64,000 nucleotides of DNA, from positions 124,001-188,000 of the forward strand of contig CAWERW010000005.1 in the NCBI GenBank assembly GCA_963811595.1, read 5' to 3'. Positions 27,486 through 35,980 of this stretch are shown here, in pieces. Source of the DNA: DASQFQ01 sp963811595 (GTDB taxonomy: Bacteria > Actinomycetota > Thermoleophilia > Solirubrobacterales > Solirubrobacteraceae). Position 1 is the stretch's first letter, and every line of letters starts with the position of its first letter. Under the pieces are notes generated by a model. It searched no databases. It saw only the letters and a list, made by a program, of their open reading frames with translations, and was not told where the DNA came from. The position numbers and the translations under genes are program-made.

Positions 27486-28933
27486 GCGCGCGCGAGCGGG
27501 AGCGGGATCGCGTGCTCGAACGCGTCCTTCTGCTGCCCGGAGCCCGTGTTGTCGAGCGGGTACTCGCCTGAGAAGCAGGCGTCGCAGTGCGTCGAGCGGT
27601 CGCTCTCGATCGCCGCGTACACGCCGGCGAGCGACAGGTAGGCGAGCGAGTCGGCCCCGAGCTCGGTGGCGATCTCCGCCTCCGTCCGCTCGTGGGCGAT
27701 CATCTCCTCGCGCGTGGACATGTCGATCCCGTAGTGACAGGGGTTGCGGATCGGCGGCGCGGTGATGCGCATGTGCACCTCGGCCGCGCCGGCGTCGCGC
27801 AGCATCTGCACGATCTGGCGCGTCGTGTTGCCGCGCACGATCGAGTCGTCCACGACGACGAGGCGCTGCCCCGCCACGACCTCCGGCAGCGGGTTGAACT
27901 TCAGCCGCAGGCCGTGCTTGCGCAGCTCCTGCCCGGGCTGGATGAACGTGCGCCCGACGTAGCGGTTCTTGATCAGCCCGTCGTCCTGCGGCAGGCCGCT
28001 GGCGCGCGCGTAGCCGCGGGCGGCCGCGTTGCCGGAGTCGGGCACCGGGATCACGAGGTCGGCCTCGACCGGCGCCTCGGCGGCGAGCAGCTCGCCCATG
28101 CGCCCGCGCGAGGTCTGCACGATGCGGCCCTCGAGGCGCGAGTCGGGGCGCGCGAAGTAGATGTGCTCGAAGACGCAGAACGCCCGCCGCTCGCCCTCGA
28201 CGACCTGGCGCGTCTCGAGCCCGCGCTCGGTCAGCGAGACCATCTCGCCCGGCTGGACCTCGCGCAGGTAGCGGGCGCCGATGATGTCGAACGCGCACGA
28301 CTCCGAGGCCACGGTGTAGCGGTCGCCGAGCAGGCCGAGCGCGAGCGGCCGCAGCCCCGCCGGGTCGCGGAAGGCGACGATGCGGTCGGCGGTCATGACG
28401 ACCGTCGAGAACGCGCCCTCGAGCCGCGGCAGGACGTCCGCGACCGCGTCCTCGATCGTCGGCCCCTCGTGCGTCGAGAGCAGCGCCGCGATGATCTCGG
28501 AGTCCGACGTCGAGCGGAACGAGACGCCGCGCTCGCGCAGCTCGGTGTGCAGCTCGACCGCGTTGACGAGGTTGCCGTTGTGGCCGAGCGCGACCTCGCG
28601 CTTGTCGGCGCGCCACACGGGCTGCGAGTTCTCCCACGAGTTGGCGCCGGTGGTCGAGTAGCGGACGTGGCCGAGCGCCATGTCGCCCTGCAGCGCGCGC
28701 AGCTTCTGCTCGTCGAACACCTGGTTGACGAGGCCCTGATCGCGCATCGCCATGATGTGGCCGCCCTGCGACGTCGCGATGCCCGCGGACTCCTGCCCGC
28801 GGTGCTGGAGGGCGTACAACGCGAAGTACGAGAGGCGGGCTACATCGTGGCCGGGGGCGTATACGCCGAACACGCCGCACTCGTCGCGCGGCCCGTCGCG
28901 TTCGTCGATGTCAGGAGGCGTCGATGCCGTCAC
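27482..28933 (-). CDS. purF: amidophosphoribosyltransferase
   Basis: First committed step of purine synthesis: PRPP plus glutamine gives phosphoribosylamine. From GTG 28933 the 483-residue protein has a short propeptide, with the Ntn nucleophile predicted as C19 (DECGVFGVY) after cleavage. The glutaminase domain shows GHVRYSTTG and GHNGNLVN; the transferase domain has the PRPP loop LVVVDDSIVRGNTTRQ. THCDACFSGEYP resembles the iron-sulfur ligand region of the B. subtilis-type enzyme. The pur-type element sits 24 nt upstream of the start. Confidence 0.96.
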   Translation of the reverse strand: MTASTPPDIDERDGPRDECGVFGVYAPGHDVARLSYFALYALQHRGQESAGIATSQGGHIMAMRDQGLVNQVFDEQKLRALQGDMALGHVRYSTTGANSWENSQPVWRADKREVALGHNGNLVNAVELHTELRERGVSFRSTSDSEIIAALLSTHEGPTIEDAVADVLPRLEGAFSTVVMTADRIVAFRDPAGLRPLALGLLGDRYTVASESCAFDIIGARYLREVQPGEMVSLTERGLETRQVVEGERRAFCVFEHIYFARPDSRLEGRIVQTSRGRMGELLAAEAPVEADLVIPVPDSGNAAARGYARASGLPQDDGLIKNRYVGRTFIQPGQELRKHGLRLKFNPLPEVVAGQRLVVVDDSIVRGNTTRQIVQMLRDAGAAEVHMRITAPPIRNPCHYGIDMSTREEMIAHERTEAEIATELGADSLAYLSLAGVYAAIESDRSTHCDACFSGEYPLDNTGSGQQKDAFEHAIPLPLARA

Positions 28934-28956
28934 AGGAGGGCCCGCTCGAGGCAGCC

Positions 28957-28977
28957 AGCGTAGCAACGGCCCCGGCG
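28957..28977 (-). promoter_or_regulatory. predicted purF promoter with shared pur element
   Basis: Minus-strand CGCCGGGGCCGTTGCTACGCT: the first 17 nt are identical to the block upstream of purC, and TACGCT serves as a TAnnnT -10 box. Confidence 0.5.
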
Positions 28978-29029
28978 CGATCCGAGCCGCTCGGATAGCC
29001 TCAGAGCCGCAAAGAACGAGGAGAACCGC

Positions 29030-30415
29030 ATGGCCGTATCACCCCCTGTCCAACTGGACCGTCAGAGAATCAAGGAGCTCACCGAGCGCGAGGAGGCGGT
29101 CCTCAATGACCGCACCGCGGGCTCGGGCCGCATGTACGAGCGCGCGCAGGGCTCGCTCTCGGGCGGCGTCGCGTCGTCCTACCAGCTCCGCGATCCGTGG
29201 CCGATCTACCTCGAGCGCGGCAGCGGCCCGCTGGTGTGGGACGTCGACGGCAACGAGTACTACGACTTCCACAACGGCTTCGGCTCGATGCTCCAGGGCC
29301 ACGCCCACCCCGCGATCGGCGCCGCGATCCAGGAGCGCTACGCGCTGGGCACCCACTTCGCCGCGCCGACCGAGGACGCGATCGTCGTCGGCGAGGAGCT
29401 GTCGCGCCGCTGGGGCCTCCCGCGCTGGCGCTACACGAACTCCGGCTCGGAGTCGACGATGGACGCGATCCGGATCGCCCGCGCGTACACGAAGCGCGAC
29501 ACGATCATGAAGATCTTCGGCTCCTACCACGGCCACCACGACGGCGTGATGGTCTCCATCGGGGTCGAGTACGACAAGATCGGCGACCGCCTCAACCTCG
29601 AGTCGCTGCCCTACGGCGCCGGCATCCCGCAGGCCGTCGTCGACCTCACCATCGCCGTGCCGTTCAACGACGCGGAGGCGATGGAGCACCGGATCGAGAA
29701 GCTCACCTCCGAGGGCCGCAAGCCGGCCTGCGTGATCATGGAGGCGGCGATGATGAACCTCGGGATCGTGCTTCCCGAGCCGGGCTACCTCGAGGCGGTG
29801 CGCGAGATCACGCAGCGCCACGGGATCGTCCTCATCTTCGACGAGGTCAAGACCGGGCTGTGCATCGCGCCGGGCGGCGCGACGGAGCGCTGGGGCGTGC
29901 TGCCGGACATGGTCACGCTCGCCAAGGCACTCGGCGGCGGCCTGCCCTCGGGCGCGATCGGCGGCTCGGAGGAGGTCATGTCGGTCGTGGAGGACGGCAG
30001 CGTCTTCCAGGTCGGCACCTACAACGGCAACCCGCTCGGGATGGCCGCGGCGCGGGCGAACCTGCTCGACGTCCTCACCCCCGACGCCTACGCGCACCTC
30101 GACGCGCTGAACGACCGCATCCTCACCGGCTGCCAGGCCGTCGTCGACAAGCACGGGCTCCCGGGCTACGCCGTCGGCGTCGCCTCGAAGGGCTGCGTGA
30201 CGTTCTCGCCCGAGAAGATCGTCGACTACGAGACGTTCAAGGCCAACCAGGACGCCGACGTCGCCGAGCTCGCGTGGCTGTTCAACATGAACCGCGGCAT
30301 CTTCATGACGCCCGGCCGCGAGGAGGAGTGGACGCTCTCGGTGACGCACACCGAGGAGTCGATCGACAAGTACGTCGCCGTCTTCGAGGCGATGGCCGCG
30401 GAGCTGACCGGCTAG
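29030..30415 (+). CDS. class III PLP-dependent aminotransferase, glutamate-1-semialdehyde-aminomutase-like
   Basis: 461 residues from ATG 29030, preceded by a good AGGAG site. GGVASSYQL, WDVDGNEYYDFHNGFGSMLQGHAHP and TNSGSESTMDAIRIAR match the GSA-aminomutase-like branch of class III transferases. FDEVKTG contains the PLP-ring Asp, and TLAKALGGGLPSGAIGG the Schiff-base Lys. True HemL is near 430 residues and more conserved; this longer form with ELAWLFNMNRGIFMTPG is a relative with unknown amino-group donor. It is divergent from purF. Confidence 0.8.
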   Translation: MAVSPPVQLDRQRIKELTEREEAVLNDRTAGSGRMYERAQGSLSGGVASSYQLRDPWPIYLERGSGPLVWDVDGNEYYDFHNGFGSMLQGHAHPAIGAAIQERYALGTHFAAPTEDAIVVGEELSRRWGLPRWRYTNSGSESTMDAIRIARAYTKRDTIMKIFGSYHGHHDGVMVSIGVEYDKIGDRLNLESLPYGAGIPQAVVDLTIAVPFNDAEAMEHRIEKLTSEGRKPACVIMEAAMMNLGIVLPEPGYLEAVREITQRHGIVLIFDEVKTGLCIAPGGATERWGVLPDMVTLAKALGGGLPSGAIGGSEEVMSVVEDGSVFQVGTYNGNPLGMAAARANLLDVLTPDAYAHLDALNDRILTGCQAVVDKHGLPGYAVGVASKGCVTFSPEKIVDYETFKANQDADVAELAWLFNMNRGIFMTPGREEEWTLSVTHTEESIDKYVAVFEAMAAELTG

Positions 30416-30420
30416 CTCGG

Positions 30421-30491
30421 CGAACGTCAACGGTGGCTGGGTAGGGGTCAGGGATCTGGCCGGATTTCTCCCCACTCGGCCCCGACGTTCG
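30421..30491. other. intergenic region with an 8-bp inverted repeat between convergent genes
   Basis: CGAACGTC and GACGTTCG bracket 55 nt between the aminotransferase and purL stops. It may act as a weak bidirectional terminator; no U-tract and no coding potential are visible. Confidence 0.25.
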
Positions 30492-30502
30492 GGTCGCTTC
30501 GC

Positions 30503-32683
30503 TCAGTCGAGCAGCGACGCCAGGCCGGTCGCGTGCGCGGCCGAGAGCTCGGCGACCGGGACGGACAGGGCGCCGTCGATCACCAGGTCAGACCCGCCCA
30601 CGACCCCGATCCGCGTCGCCGCGCCGCCGAACGCGCGCAGCGACTGCTCCGGGCCGGAGACGACGAACGCCCCCGGGCCCTCGCCGAACAGCAGCGGCTC
30701 GCCGGCCGGGCGCAGTGCGGAGAGCTCGACGGTCGCGCCGAGCCCGCCCGCGAGGCACGCCTCGGCGAGCGCGGTCGCGAGGCCGCCCTCGGCGACGTCG
30801 TGGGCCGAGCGCAGCGCGCCCGCCCGGACCGCCTGGCGGATCGCTGCGTGCAGCGCGCGCAGCTCGCCGAGGTCCGCGTGCGGCAGCTCGCCGAACGGGG
30901 TCTCGCCGCGCAGCTTCGCCAGCTCCGAGCCCATGGCGGCCGGCGCCCACGAGCCGGCGGAGATGACCGCGACGACGTCGCCCTCCTGCGCGAACCCGAG
31001 GCGGCCGGACCGCGCCGGCTTCGGCAGCTCGCCCACCAGCCCGACGACCGGCGTCGGGTAGATCGGGCCGGCGCCCGCCTCGTTGTAGAGCGAGACGTTG
31101 CCGCCGACGACGGGGATGCTCAGGGCGCGGCAGGCGTCGGCGAGGCCGGCCACCGCGCGCGAGAGCTGCCACGCGACATGCGGCTTCTCGGGGTTGCCGA
31201 AGTTGAGGCAGTTCGTGAGCCCGAGCGGCTCCGCGCCGACGCAGGCGAGGTTGGCCGAGCACTCGAGCACGGCCTCGACCGCGCCGCGGTACGGGTCACA
31301 TGCGACGCGGCGGCCGTTGCCGTCGATCGACACCGCGATGGCGCCGCCGGACTCCAGCTGCAGGACGGCGGCGTCGGCCTGCTCGGGCCGGCGCACGGTG
31401 CGCGAGCCGACGAGGCAGTCGTACTGCTCGAACGCCCAGCGCCGCGAGGCGAGGTTGGCGCTCCCCAGCAGCGCGAGCAGGATCCCGCCCGGATCGCCCG
31501 GGAGGTCGGGGACGGGTGGCGGCGCCGGGTACATCGACACGCTCGGCGCGACCGGCGCCAGGTCGTAGACCGGGCACTCGTCGACGAGCGCGGTGACGGG
31601 CATGTCGCCGACCAGCGCGCCGTCGTCGAACACCCGCAGGCGCCTCGCGTCGGTGACCTCGCCGATCGCGGTCGCGTTGACGAGCCACTTCTCGCACACC
31701 GCGACGACCTCGTCGACGCGATCCGGCTCGACCACGCACAGCATCCGCTCCTGGGACTCCGAGATCATGATCTCGAACGCCTCCATGTCGGCCTCGCGCA
31801 GCGGCACCTTGCGGACGTCGATGTCGATCCCGACCTCGCCCTTCGACGCCATCTCCGCCGACGACGACGTGAGCCCCGCCGCGCCGAGGTCCTGCAGCGC
31901 GACGAGCAGCCCGCGGTCGAGCAGCTCCAGCGAGCACTCGAGCAGCTTCTTCTCCTCGAACGGGTCGCCGATCTGGACCGTCGGGCGCTTGGCGGCGTCG
32001 AGCTCGTCGAGCTCCGCGCTCGCCAGCACCGACGCGCCCCCGATCCCGTCGCGGCCGGTGCGCGCGCCGAACAGCAGCACGACGTTGCCCACGCCCGCCG
32101 CCGCCGAGCGGATCAGGTCGTCCTCCTGGATCAGCCCGAGGCACATCGCGTTGACGAGGCAGTTCTGCTCGTAGGCGTCCTCGAAGTAGATCTCGCCCCC
32201 CACGGTGGCCACGCCGATCGAGTTGCCGTAGTGGCCGATGCCGGCGACCGCCTGCTCGAGCAGGTAGCGCGAGCGCGGGCTCCGCGCCACCTCGCCGAAG
32301 CGCAGCGAGTCGAGGATCGCGATCGGCCGCGCGCCGACCGCGAACACGTCGCGCAGGATCCCGCCGACGCCGGTGGCCGCGCCCTGGAACGGCTCGACCG
32401 CGCTCGGGTGGTTGTGCGACTCGACCTTGAACGCGCACGCGAGCCCGCCGCCGAGCGACACCGCCCCCGCGTTCTCGCCCGGGCCCATGACCACGCGCGC
32501 GCCCTCGGTCGGCAGCGTGCGCAGCAGCTGCTTGGAGTGCTTGTAGGCGCAGTGCTCCGACCACATGAGCGAGAAGACCGCGAGCTCGACCTCGTTCGGC
32601 TCGCGCTCCATGTGCTCGACGATGAGCTCGTACTCGCGGTCGGTGAGACCGAGCTCGCGGTGGCGCGGGGAGGCCACGGTCAT
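30503..32683 (-). CDS. purL: phosphoribosylformylglycinamidine synthase subunit II
   Basis: A 726-residue small-type PurL, the ATP-using synthetase subunit that makes FGAM from FGAR. MWSEHCAYKHSK, VESHNHPSAVEPFQGAATGVGGILRD and YGNSIGVATVGGE are diagnostic. SMEMASKG-type sequence (SSSAEMASKGEVG) and VGGNVSLYNE mark the two halves of the pseudo-dimer. It depends on PurQ for ammonia and PurS for assembly, both encoded directly upstream with an ATGA overlap. Last gene of purC-purS-purQ-purL. Confidence 0.97.
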   Translation of the reverse strand: MTVASPRHRELGLTDREYELIVEHMEREPNEVELAVFSLMWSEHCAYKHSKQLLRTLPTEGARVVMGPGENAGAVSLGGGLACAFKVESHNHPSAVEPFQGAATGVGGILRDVFAVGARPIAILDSLRFGEVARSPRSRYLLEQAVAGIGHYGNSIGVATVGGEIYFEDAYEQNCLVNAMCLGLIQEDDLIRSAAAGVGNVVLLFGARTGRDGIGGASVLASAELDELDAAKRPTVQIGDPFEEKKLLECSLELLDRGLLVALQDLGAAGLTSSSAEMASKGEVGIDIDVRKVPLREADMEAFEIMISESQERMLCVVEPDRVDEVVAVCEKWLVNATAIGEVTDARRLRVFDDGALVGDMPVTALVDECPVYDLAPVAPSVSMYPAPPPVPDLPGDPGGILLALLGSANLASRRWAFEQYDCLVGSRTVRRPEQADAAVLQLESGGAIAVSIDGNGRRVACDPYRGAVEAVLECSANLACVGAEPLGLTNCLNFGNPEKPHVAWQLSRAVAGLADACRALSIPVVGGNVSLYNEAGAGPIYPTPVVGLVGELPKPARSGRLGFAQEGDVVAVISAGSWAPAAMGSELAKLRGETPFGELPHADLGELRALHAAIRQAVRAGALRSAHDVAEGGLATALAEACLAGGLGATVELSALRPAGEPLLFGEGPGAFVVSGPEQSLRAFGGAATRIGVVGGSDLVIDGALSVPVAELSAAHATGLASLLD

Positions 32684-33342
32684 GCGAGCGCCGGCACGAC
32701 CGACTCGAACAGCCTCAGCCCGTCCTCCGACCCGGTCAGCGGATCGACCGCGTGCTCCGGGTGCGGCATCAGCCCGACGACGTTGCCGGCGGCGTTGGAC
32801 ACGCCCGCGATGTCGCGCAGCGACCCGTTGGGATTCTGCCCCGGCGCGTAGCGGAAGACGACCTGCCCGTTGACCTCCATCTCGTCGAGCACGGGATCGG
32901 GCGCGTAGTAGCGGCCGGTCGTGTGCTTGACGGGGATCGACAGCGCATCGCCCGGCGAGCACGCGCGCGTCCACGCCGTCTCCGCGTTCACGACCGCCAG
33001 CCCGACCTGCTTGCAGAGGAAGCGCAGCGACGTGTTGGGCAGCAGCGCGCCCGGCAGCAGCCCCGCCTCGCACAGCACCTGGAAGCCGTTGCAGATGCCG
33101 AGCACCGGGCCGCCGGAGCGGGCGAAGCGCTCGACCTCCTCCATCACCGGCGCGAAGCGGGCGATCGCGCCGACGCGCAGGTAGTCGCCGTAGGAGAAGC
33201 CGCCGGGGACGATGACCGCGTCGACCCCGCGCAGGTCGTGGTCGGCGTACCAGAGCAGCTCGGCCTCGCCGACCCGCTCGGCGGCCTGCAGCGCGTCCAC
33301 CTCGTCACAGGAGCCGGGGAAGCGGACGACGCCGAACTTCAT
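32680..33342 (-). CDS. purQ: phosphoribosylformylglycinamidine synthase, glutaminase subunit
   Basis: A 220-residue class I glutamine amidotransferase that channels ammonia to PurL. The nucleophile Cys is in LGICNGFQVL, and the His-Glu pair in MPHPEHAV; VVRFPGSCDE and PGGFSYGDYLR are PurQ-specific. The start overlaps purS by 4 nt and the stop overlaps purL by 4 nt. Confidence 0.97.
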   Translation of the reverse strand: MKFGVVRFPGSCDEVDALQAAERVGEAELLWYADHDLRGVDAVIVPGGFSYGDYLRVGAIARFAPVMEEVERFARSGGPVLGICNGFQVLCEAGLLPGALLPNTSLRFLCKQVGLAVVNAETAWTRACSPGDALSIPVKHTTGRYYAPDPVLDEMEVNGQVVFRYAPGQNPNGSLRDIAGVSNAAGNVVGLMPHPEHAVDPLTGSEDGLRLFESVVPALA

Positions 33343-33581
33343 ATCGCGGACGGCTCCGGGTCCGGGAGCTGGATCTCGTAGTCCTCGATCAACGGGTTCG
33401 TCAGCAGCTGCTCGCACATCGAGTCGAGCTGGGAGAGATCGTCGATGTCGAGCTCGACCAAGCGGCCCACGTGCACGTGACGCACTCCCTCGAACCCCAG
33501 CGCCGGCAGCGCGCGCTCGACCGTCTGGCCCTGCGGGTCGAGGATCCCCGCCTTCGGCCGGATCAGGACGCGCGCCCGCAT
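33339..33581 (-). CDS. purS: phosphoribosylformylglycinamidine synthase subunit PurS
   Basis: 80 residues, normal PurS length. RPKAGILDPQGQTVERAL and VGRLVELDID are the conserved blocks. The dimer bridges PurL and PurQ in the complex. Its ATG shares one base with the purC stop (TGATG) and its stop overlaps purQ by 4 nt. Confidence 0.95.
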   Translation of the reverse strand: MRARVLIRPKAGILDPQGQTVERALPALGFEGVRHVHVGRLVELDIDDLSQLDSMCEQLLTNPLIEDYEIQLPDPEPSAI

Positions 33582-34465
33582 CAGGCAGCGCCCGCCCGCT
33601 CCAGCCAGGCCGAGAACGGCTCGCCCGCCAGGCGCTCGTAGGCGGTCACGTAGCGCTCGCGCGTGGCGGCCACGACGTCGTCGGGGATCGGCGGGGCGGG
33701 CGGCGCCTTGTCCCACCCCGTGCCTGCGGCCCAGTCGCGCACGTACTGCTTGTCGAACGACGGCTGCCCGCGACCCGGCTCGTACTCGTCGGCGGGCCAG
33801 AAGCGCGAGGAGTCCGGCGTGCACACCTCGTCGCCCAGCACCAGCGTGCCGTCCTCGTCGAGCCCGAACTCGAACTTCGTGTCGGCGAGGATCACCCCGC
33901 GCTCGCGCGCGTGGTCGGCGATCGCGCCGTAGACGGCCAGCGACACGTCGCGCACCCGCTCGGCCAGCGCGCGATCGCCGATCAGCTCGACGGTCTGCTC
34001 GAAGTCGATCGCCTCGTCGTGGCCCTCCTCGGCCTTCGTCGACGGCGTGTACAGCGGCTCCGGCAGCTTGTCCGACTCCCGCAGCCCCTCGGGCAGCTCG
34101 AGACCCGACACCGTGCCGGTGCGCTGGTAGTCCTTCCAGCCCGAGCCGCTCAGGTATCCGCGCACCACGCACTCGACCGGCAGCATGCGCAGCCGGCGCA
34201 CGCGCAGCGCGCGCCCGCGCAGGTCCTCGGGCACGCCGTCGGTGGCGGAGACGAAGTGGTTGGGGACGATGTCCCCCGTCAGGTCGAACCAGGTCACGGA
34301 CAGGCCGGTGAGCACGCGGCCCTTGTCCGGGATCGGCGTCGGGTGGACGACGTCGTAGGTGGAAATGCGGTCGGAGGCGACCATCAGCAGGTCGTCCCCG
34401 AGGTCGTAGATCTCCCGGACCTTGCCCTTGGCGAGCAGCGGGAGATCGGGCGCGGAGGGGGTCAC
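33581..34465 (-). CDS. purC: phosphoribosylaminoimidazole-succinocarboxamide synthase
   Basis: A 294-residue SAICAR synthetase, condensing CAIR with aspartate using ATP. GKVREIYDLGDDLLMVASDRISTYD, VVRGYLSGSGWKDY, ADTKFEFGLD and LGDEVCTPDSSRFW are all hallmark blocks. GTG start at 34465, close to the predicted -10, so the message may be nearly leaderless. Longer, yeast/actinobacterial-type PurC. First gene of purCSQL. Confidence 0.96.
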   Translation of the reverse strand: MTPSAPDLPLLAKGKVREIYDLGDDLLMVASDRISTYDVVHPTPIPDKGRVLTGLSVTWFDLTGDIVPNHFVSATDGVPEDLRGRALRVRRLRMLPVECVVRGYLSGSGWKDYQRTGTVSGLELPEGLRESDKLPEPLYTPSTKAEEGHDEAIDFEQTVELIGDRALAERVRDVSLAVYGAIADHARERGVILADTKFEFGLDEDGTLVLGDEVCTPDSSRFWPADEYEPGRGQPSFDKQYVRDWAAGTGWDKAPPAPPIPDDVVAATRERYVTAYERLAGEPFSAWLERAGAA

Positions 34466-34472
34466 GCCGCCG

Positions 34473-34493
34473 AGGCTAGCAACGGCCCCGGCG
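34473..34493 (-). promoter_or_regulatory. predicted purCSQL promoter with shared pur element
   Basis: Minus-strand CGCCGGGGCCGTTGCTAGCCT: 17 nt identical with the purF upstream block; TAGCCT fits a -10 box 8 nt before the GTG. Confidence 0.5.
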
Positions 34494-34515
34494 GCGTCAG
34501 CCCTGGTTTTTCCCG

Positions 34516-35745
34516 CTAGTTGCGGGTCGCTCCGTCGATCAGGCCGTGGGGGTTGAGAACGAACTTCTTCGCCACCCCGCTGTCGAAGTCCTGATAGCCC
34601 TGCGGCGCCTCGTCGAGCGTGATCACGGTGGCGTTGACCGCCTTCGCGATCTGCACGCGGTCGTTGAGGATCGCCTGCATCAGGCCGCGGTGGTACTTCA
34701 TCACCGGGCACTGGCCGGTCGTGAACGAGTGCGACTTCGCCCAGCCGAGGCCGATGCGGATCGACAGCGAGCCCTCCTTGGCGGCGTCGTCGGCCGCGCC
34801 CGGGTCACCGGTGACGTAGAGCCCGGGGATGCCGAGCTTGCCGCCCGCGCGGGTGACGTCCATGACCGAGTTGAGCACCGTCGCCGGGGCCTCCTCGGCC
34901 GAGCCCTCGCCGTGGCCACGGGCCTCGAAGCCGACGGCGTCGACGGCGGAGTCGACCTCCGGCACGCCGAGGATCTGCTCGATCTGGTCCTTGGGATCGC
35001 CCTTGGAGACGTCGACGGTCTCGCACCCGAACGAGCGCGCCTGCTCGAGGCGCTCCGGGATCAGGTCGCCGACGATCACGACGGCCGCGCCCAGGAACTG
35101 CGCGGAGTGCGCGGCGGCGAGGCCGACCGGCCCGGCGCCGGCGATGTAGACGGTCGAGCCCGGCCCGACCCCGGCGGTGTATGCGCCGTGGAACCCGGTC
35201 GGGAAGATGTCCGACAGCATCGTCAGGTCGAGGATCTTCTCCATCGCCTGGTCCTTGTCGGGGAACTTCAGGAGATTCCAGTCGGCGTACGGGACCATCA
35301 CGTACTCCGCCTGGCCGCCGACCCAGCCGCCCATGTCGACGTAGCCGTACGCCGAGCCCGGCCGGTCGGGGTTGACCGTCAGGCAGACGCCGGTGTCGCC
35401 CTCCTTGCAGGTGCGGCAGCGCCCGCAGGCGATGTTGAAGGGCACCGAGCAGAGGTCACCCTCCTTGATGAACTCGACGTCCCGTCCGACCTCGATCACC
35501 TCGCCGGTGATCTCGTGCCCGAGGATCAGCCCCTCCGGCGCGGTCGTGCGGCCGCGGACCATGTGCTGGTCGGAGCCGCAGATGTTGGTCGAGACGACCT
35601 TCAGGATCACGCCGTGGTCGCACTTGCGACCGACGTTGTCCGGATGGACGCCGGGACCGTCCTGGAGCTCGAGGCCCGGGTAGTCGATGGACTGCACCTC
35701 GACCTTGCCAGGCTCGATGTAGGCGACGGCCTTGTTGCCGGCCAT
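34516..35745 (-). CDS. fdhA: glutathione-independent formaldehyde dehydrogenase (zinc ADH family)
   Basis: A 409-residue medium-chain dehydrogenase. The catalytic-zinc block ICGSDQHMVRG and GHEITGEV, the structural-zinc Cys cluster CGRCRTCKEGDTGVC, and the Rossmann motif GAGPVGLAAAHSA are present. KAVAYIEPGKVEVQ and NPDRPGSAYGYVDMGGW are typical of the Pseudomonas putida-type enzyme, which uses bound NAD to disproportionate or oxidise formaldehyde to formate. ATG 35745 is preceded by GGGAGGAG. It stands alone within the purine region. Confidence 0.92.
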   Translation of the reverse strand: MAGNKAVAYIEPGKVEVQSIDYPGLELQDGPGVHPDNVGRKCDHGVILKVVSTNICGSDQHMVRGRTTAPEGLILGHEITGEVIEVGRDVEFIKEGDLCSVPFNIACGRCRTCKEGDTGVCLTVNPDRPGSAYGYVDMGGWVGGQAEYVMVPYADWNLLKFPDKDQAMEKILDLTMLSDIFPTGFHGAYTAGVGPGSTVYIAGAGPVGLAAAHSAQFLGAAVVIVGDLIPERLEQARSFGCETVDVSKGDPKDQIEQILGVPEVDSAVDAVGFEARGHGEGSAEEAPATVLNSVMDVTRAGGKLGIPGLYVTGDPGAADDAAKEGSLSIRIGLGWAKSHSFTTGQCPVMKYHRGLMQAILNDRVQIAKAVNATVITLDEAPQGYQDFDSGVAKKFVLNPHGLIDGATRN

Positions 35746-35815
35746 GAGCACTCCTCCCGCTCGATTTCCTCTCACTACTTGCCGTACCCGCCGCTCCGGC
35801 CGATACACGTCAGGT

Positions 35816-35980
35816 ATGACCGATGACCAGGCACGCGCCCGCCTCCGCGAGCTGCTCGGCTCGTTCGAGTACGCCTACGCCATGGGGCACGGGTGCTCGC
35901 TGGGCTGGCACCCGTCGTCCGACGCCATCCGCAAGGAGGTCGCGGACCTGCGCGCCCGGCTCTACGGCGACAGCTCGTAG
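35816..35980 (+). CDS. small hypothetical protein (54 aa)
   Basis: From ATG 35816: MTDDQARARLRELLGSFEYA, then HGCSLGWHPSSDAIRKEVADLRARLYGDSS. Two helices with a Cys/Trp loop between; soluble. Divergent from fdhA and overlapping the stop of the convergent peptidase by 19 nt. Family not recognised. Confidence 0.55.
   Translation: MTDDQARARLRELLGSFEYAYAMGHGCSLGWHPSSDAIRKEVADLRARLYGDSS

Noticed and set aside
30533..32851. Long plus-strand open frame opposite purL
   Set aside because: Arg/Asp/Leu-rich shadow composition without recognisable motifs; purL is unambiguous.
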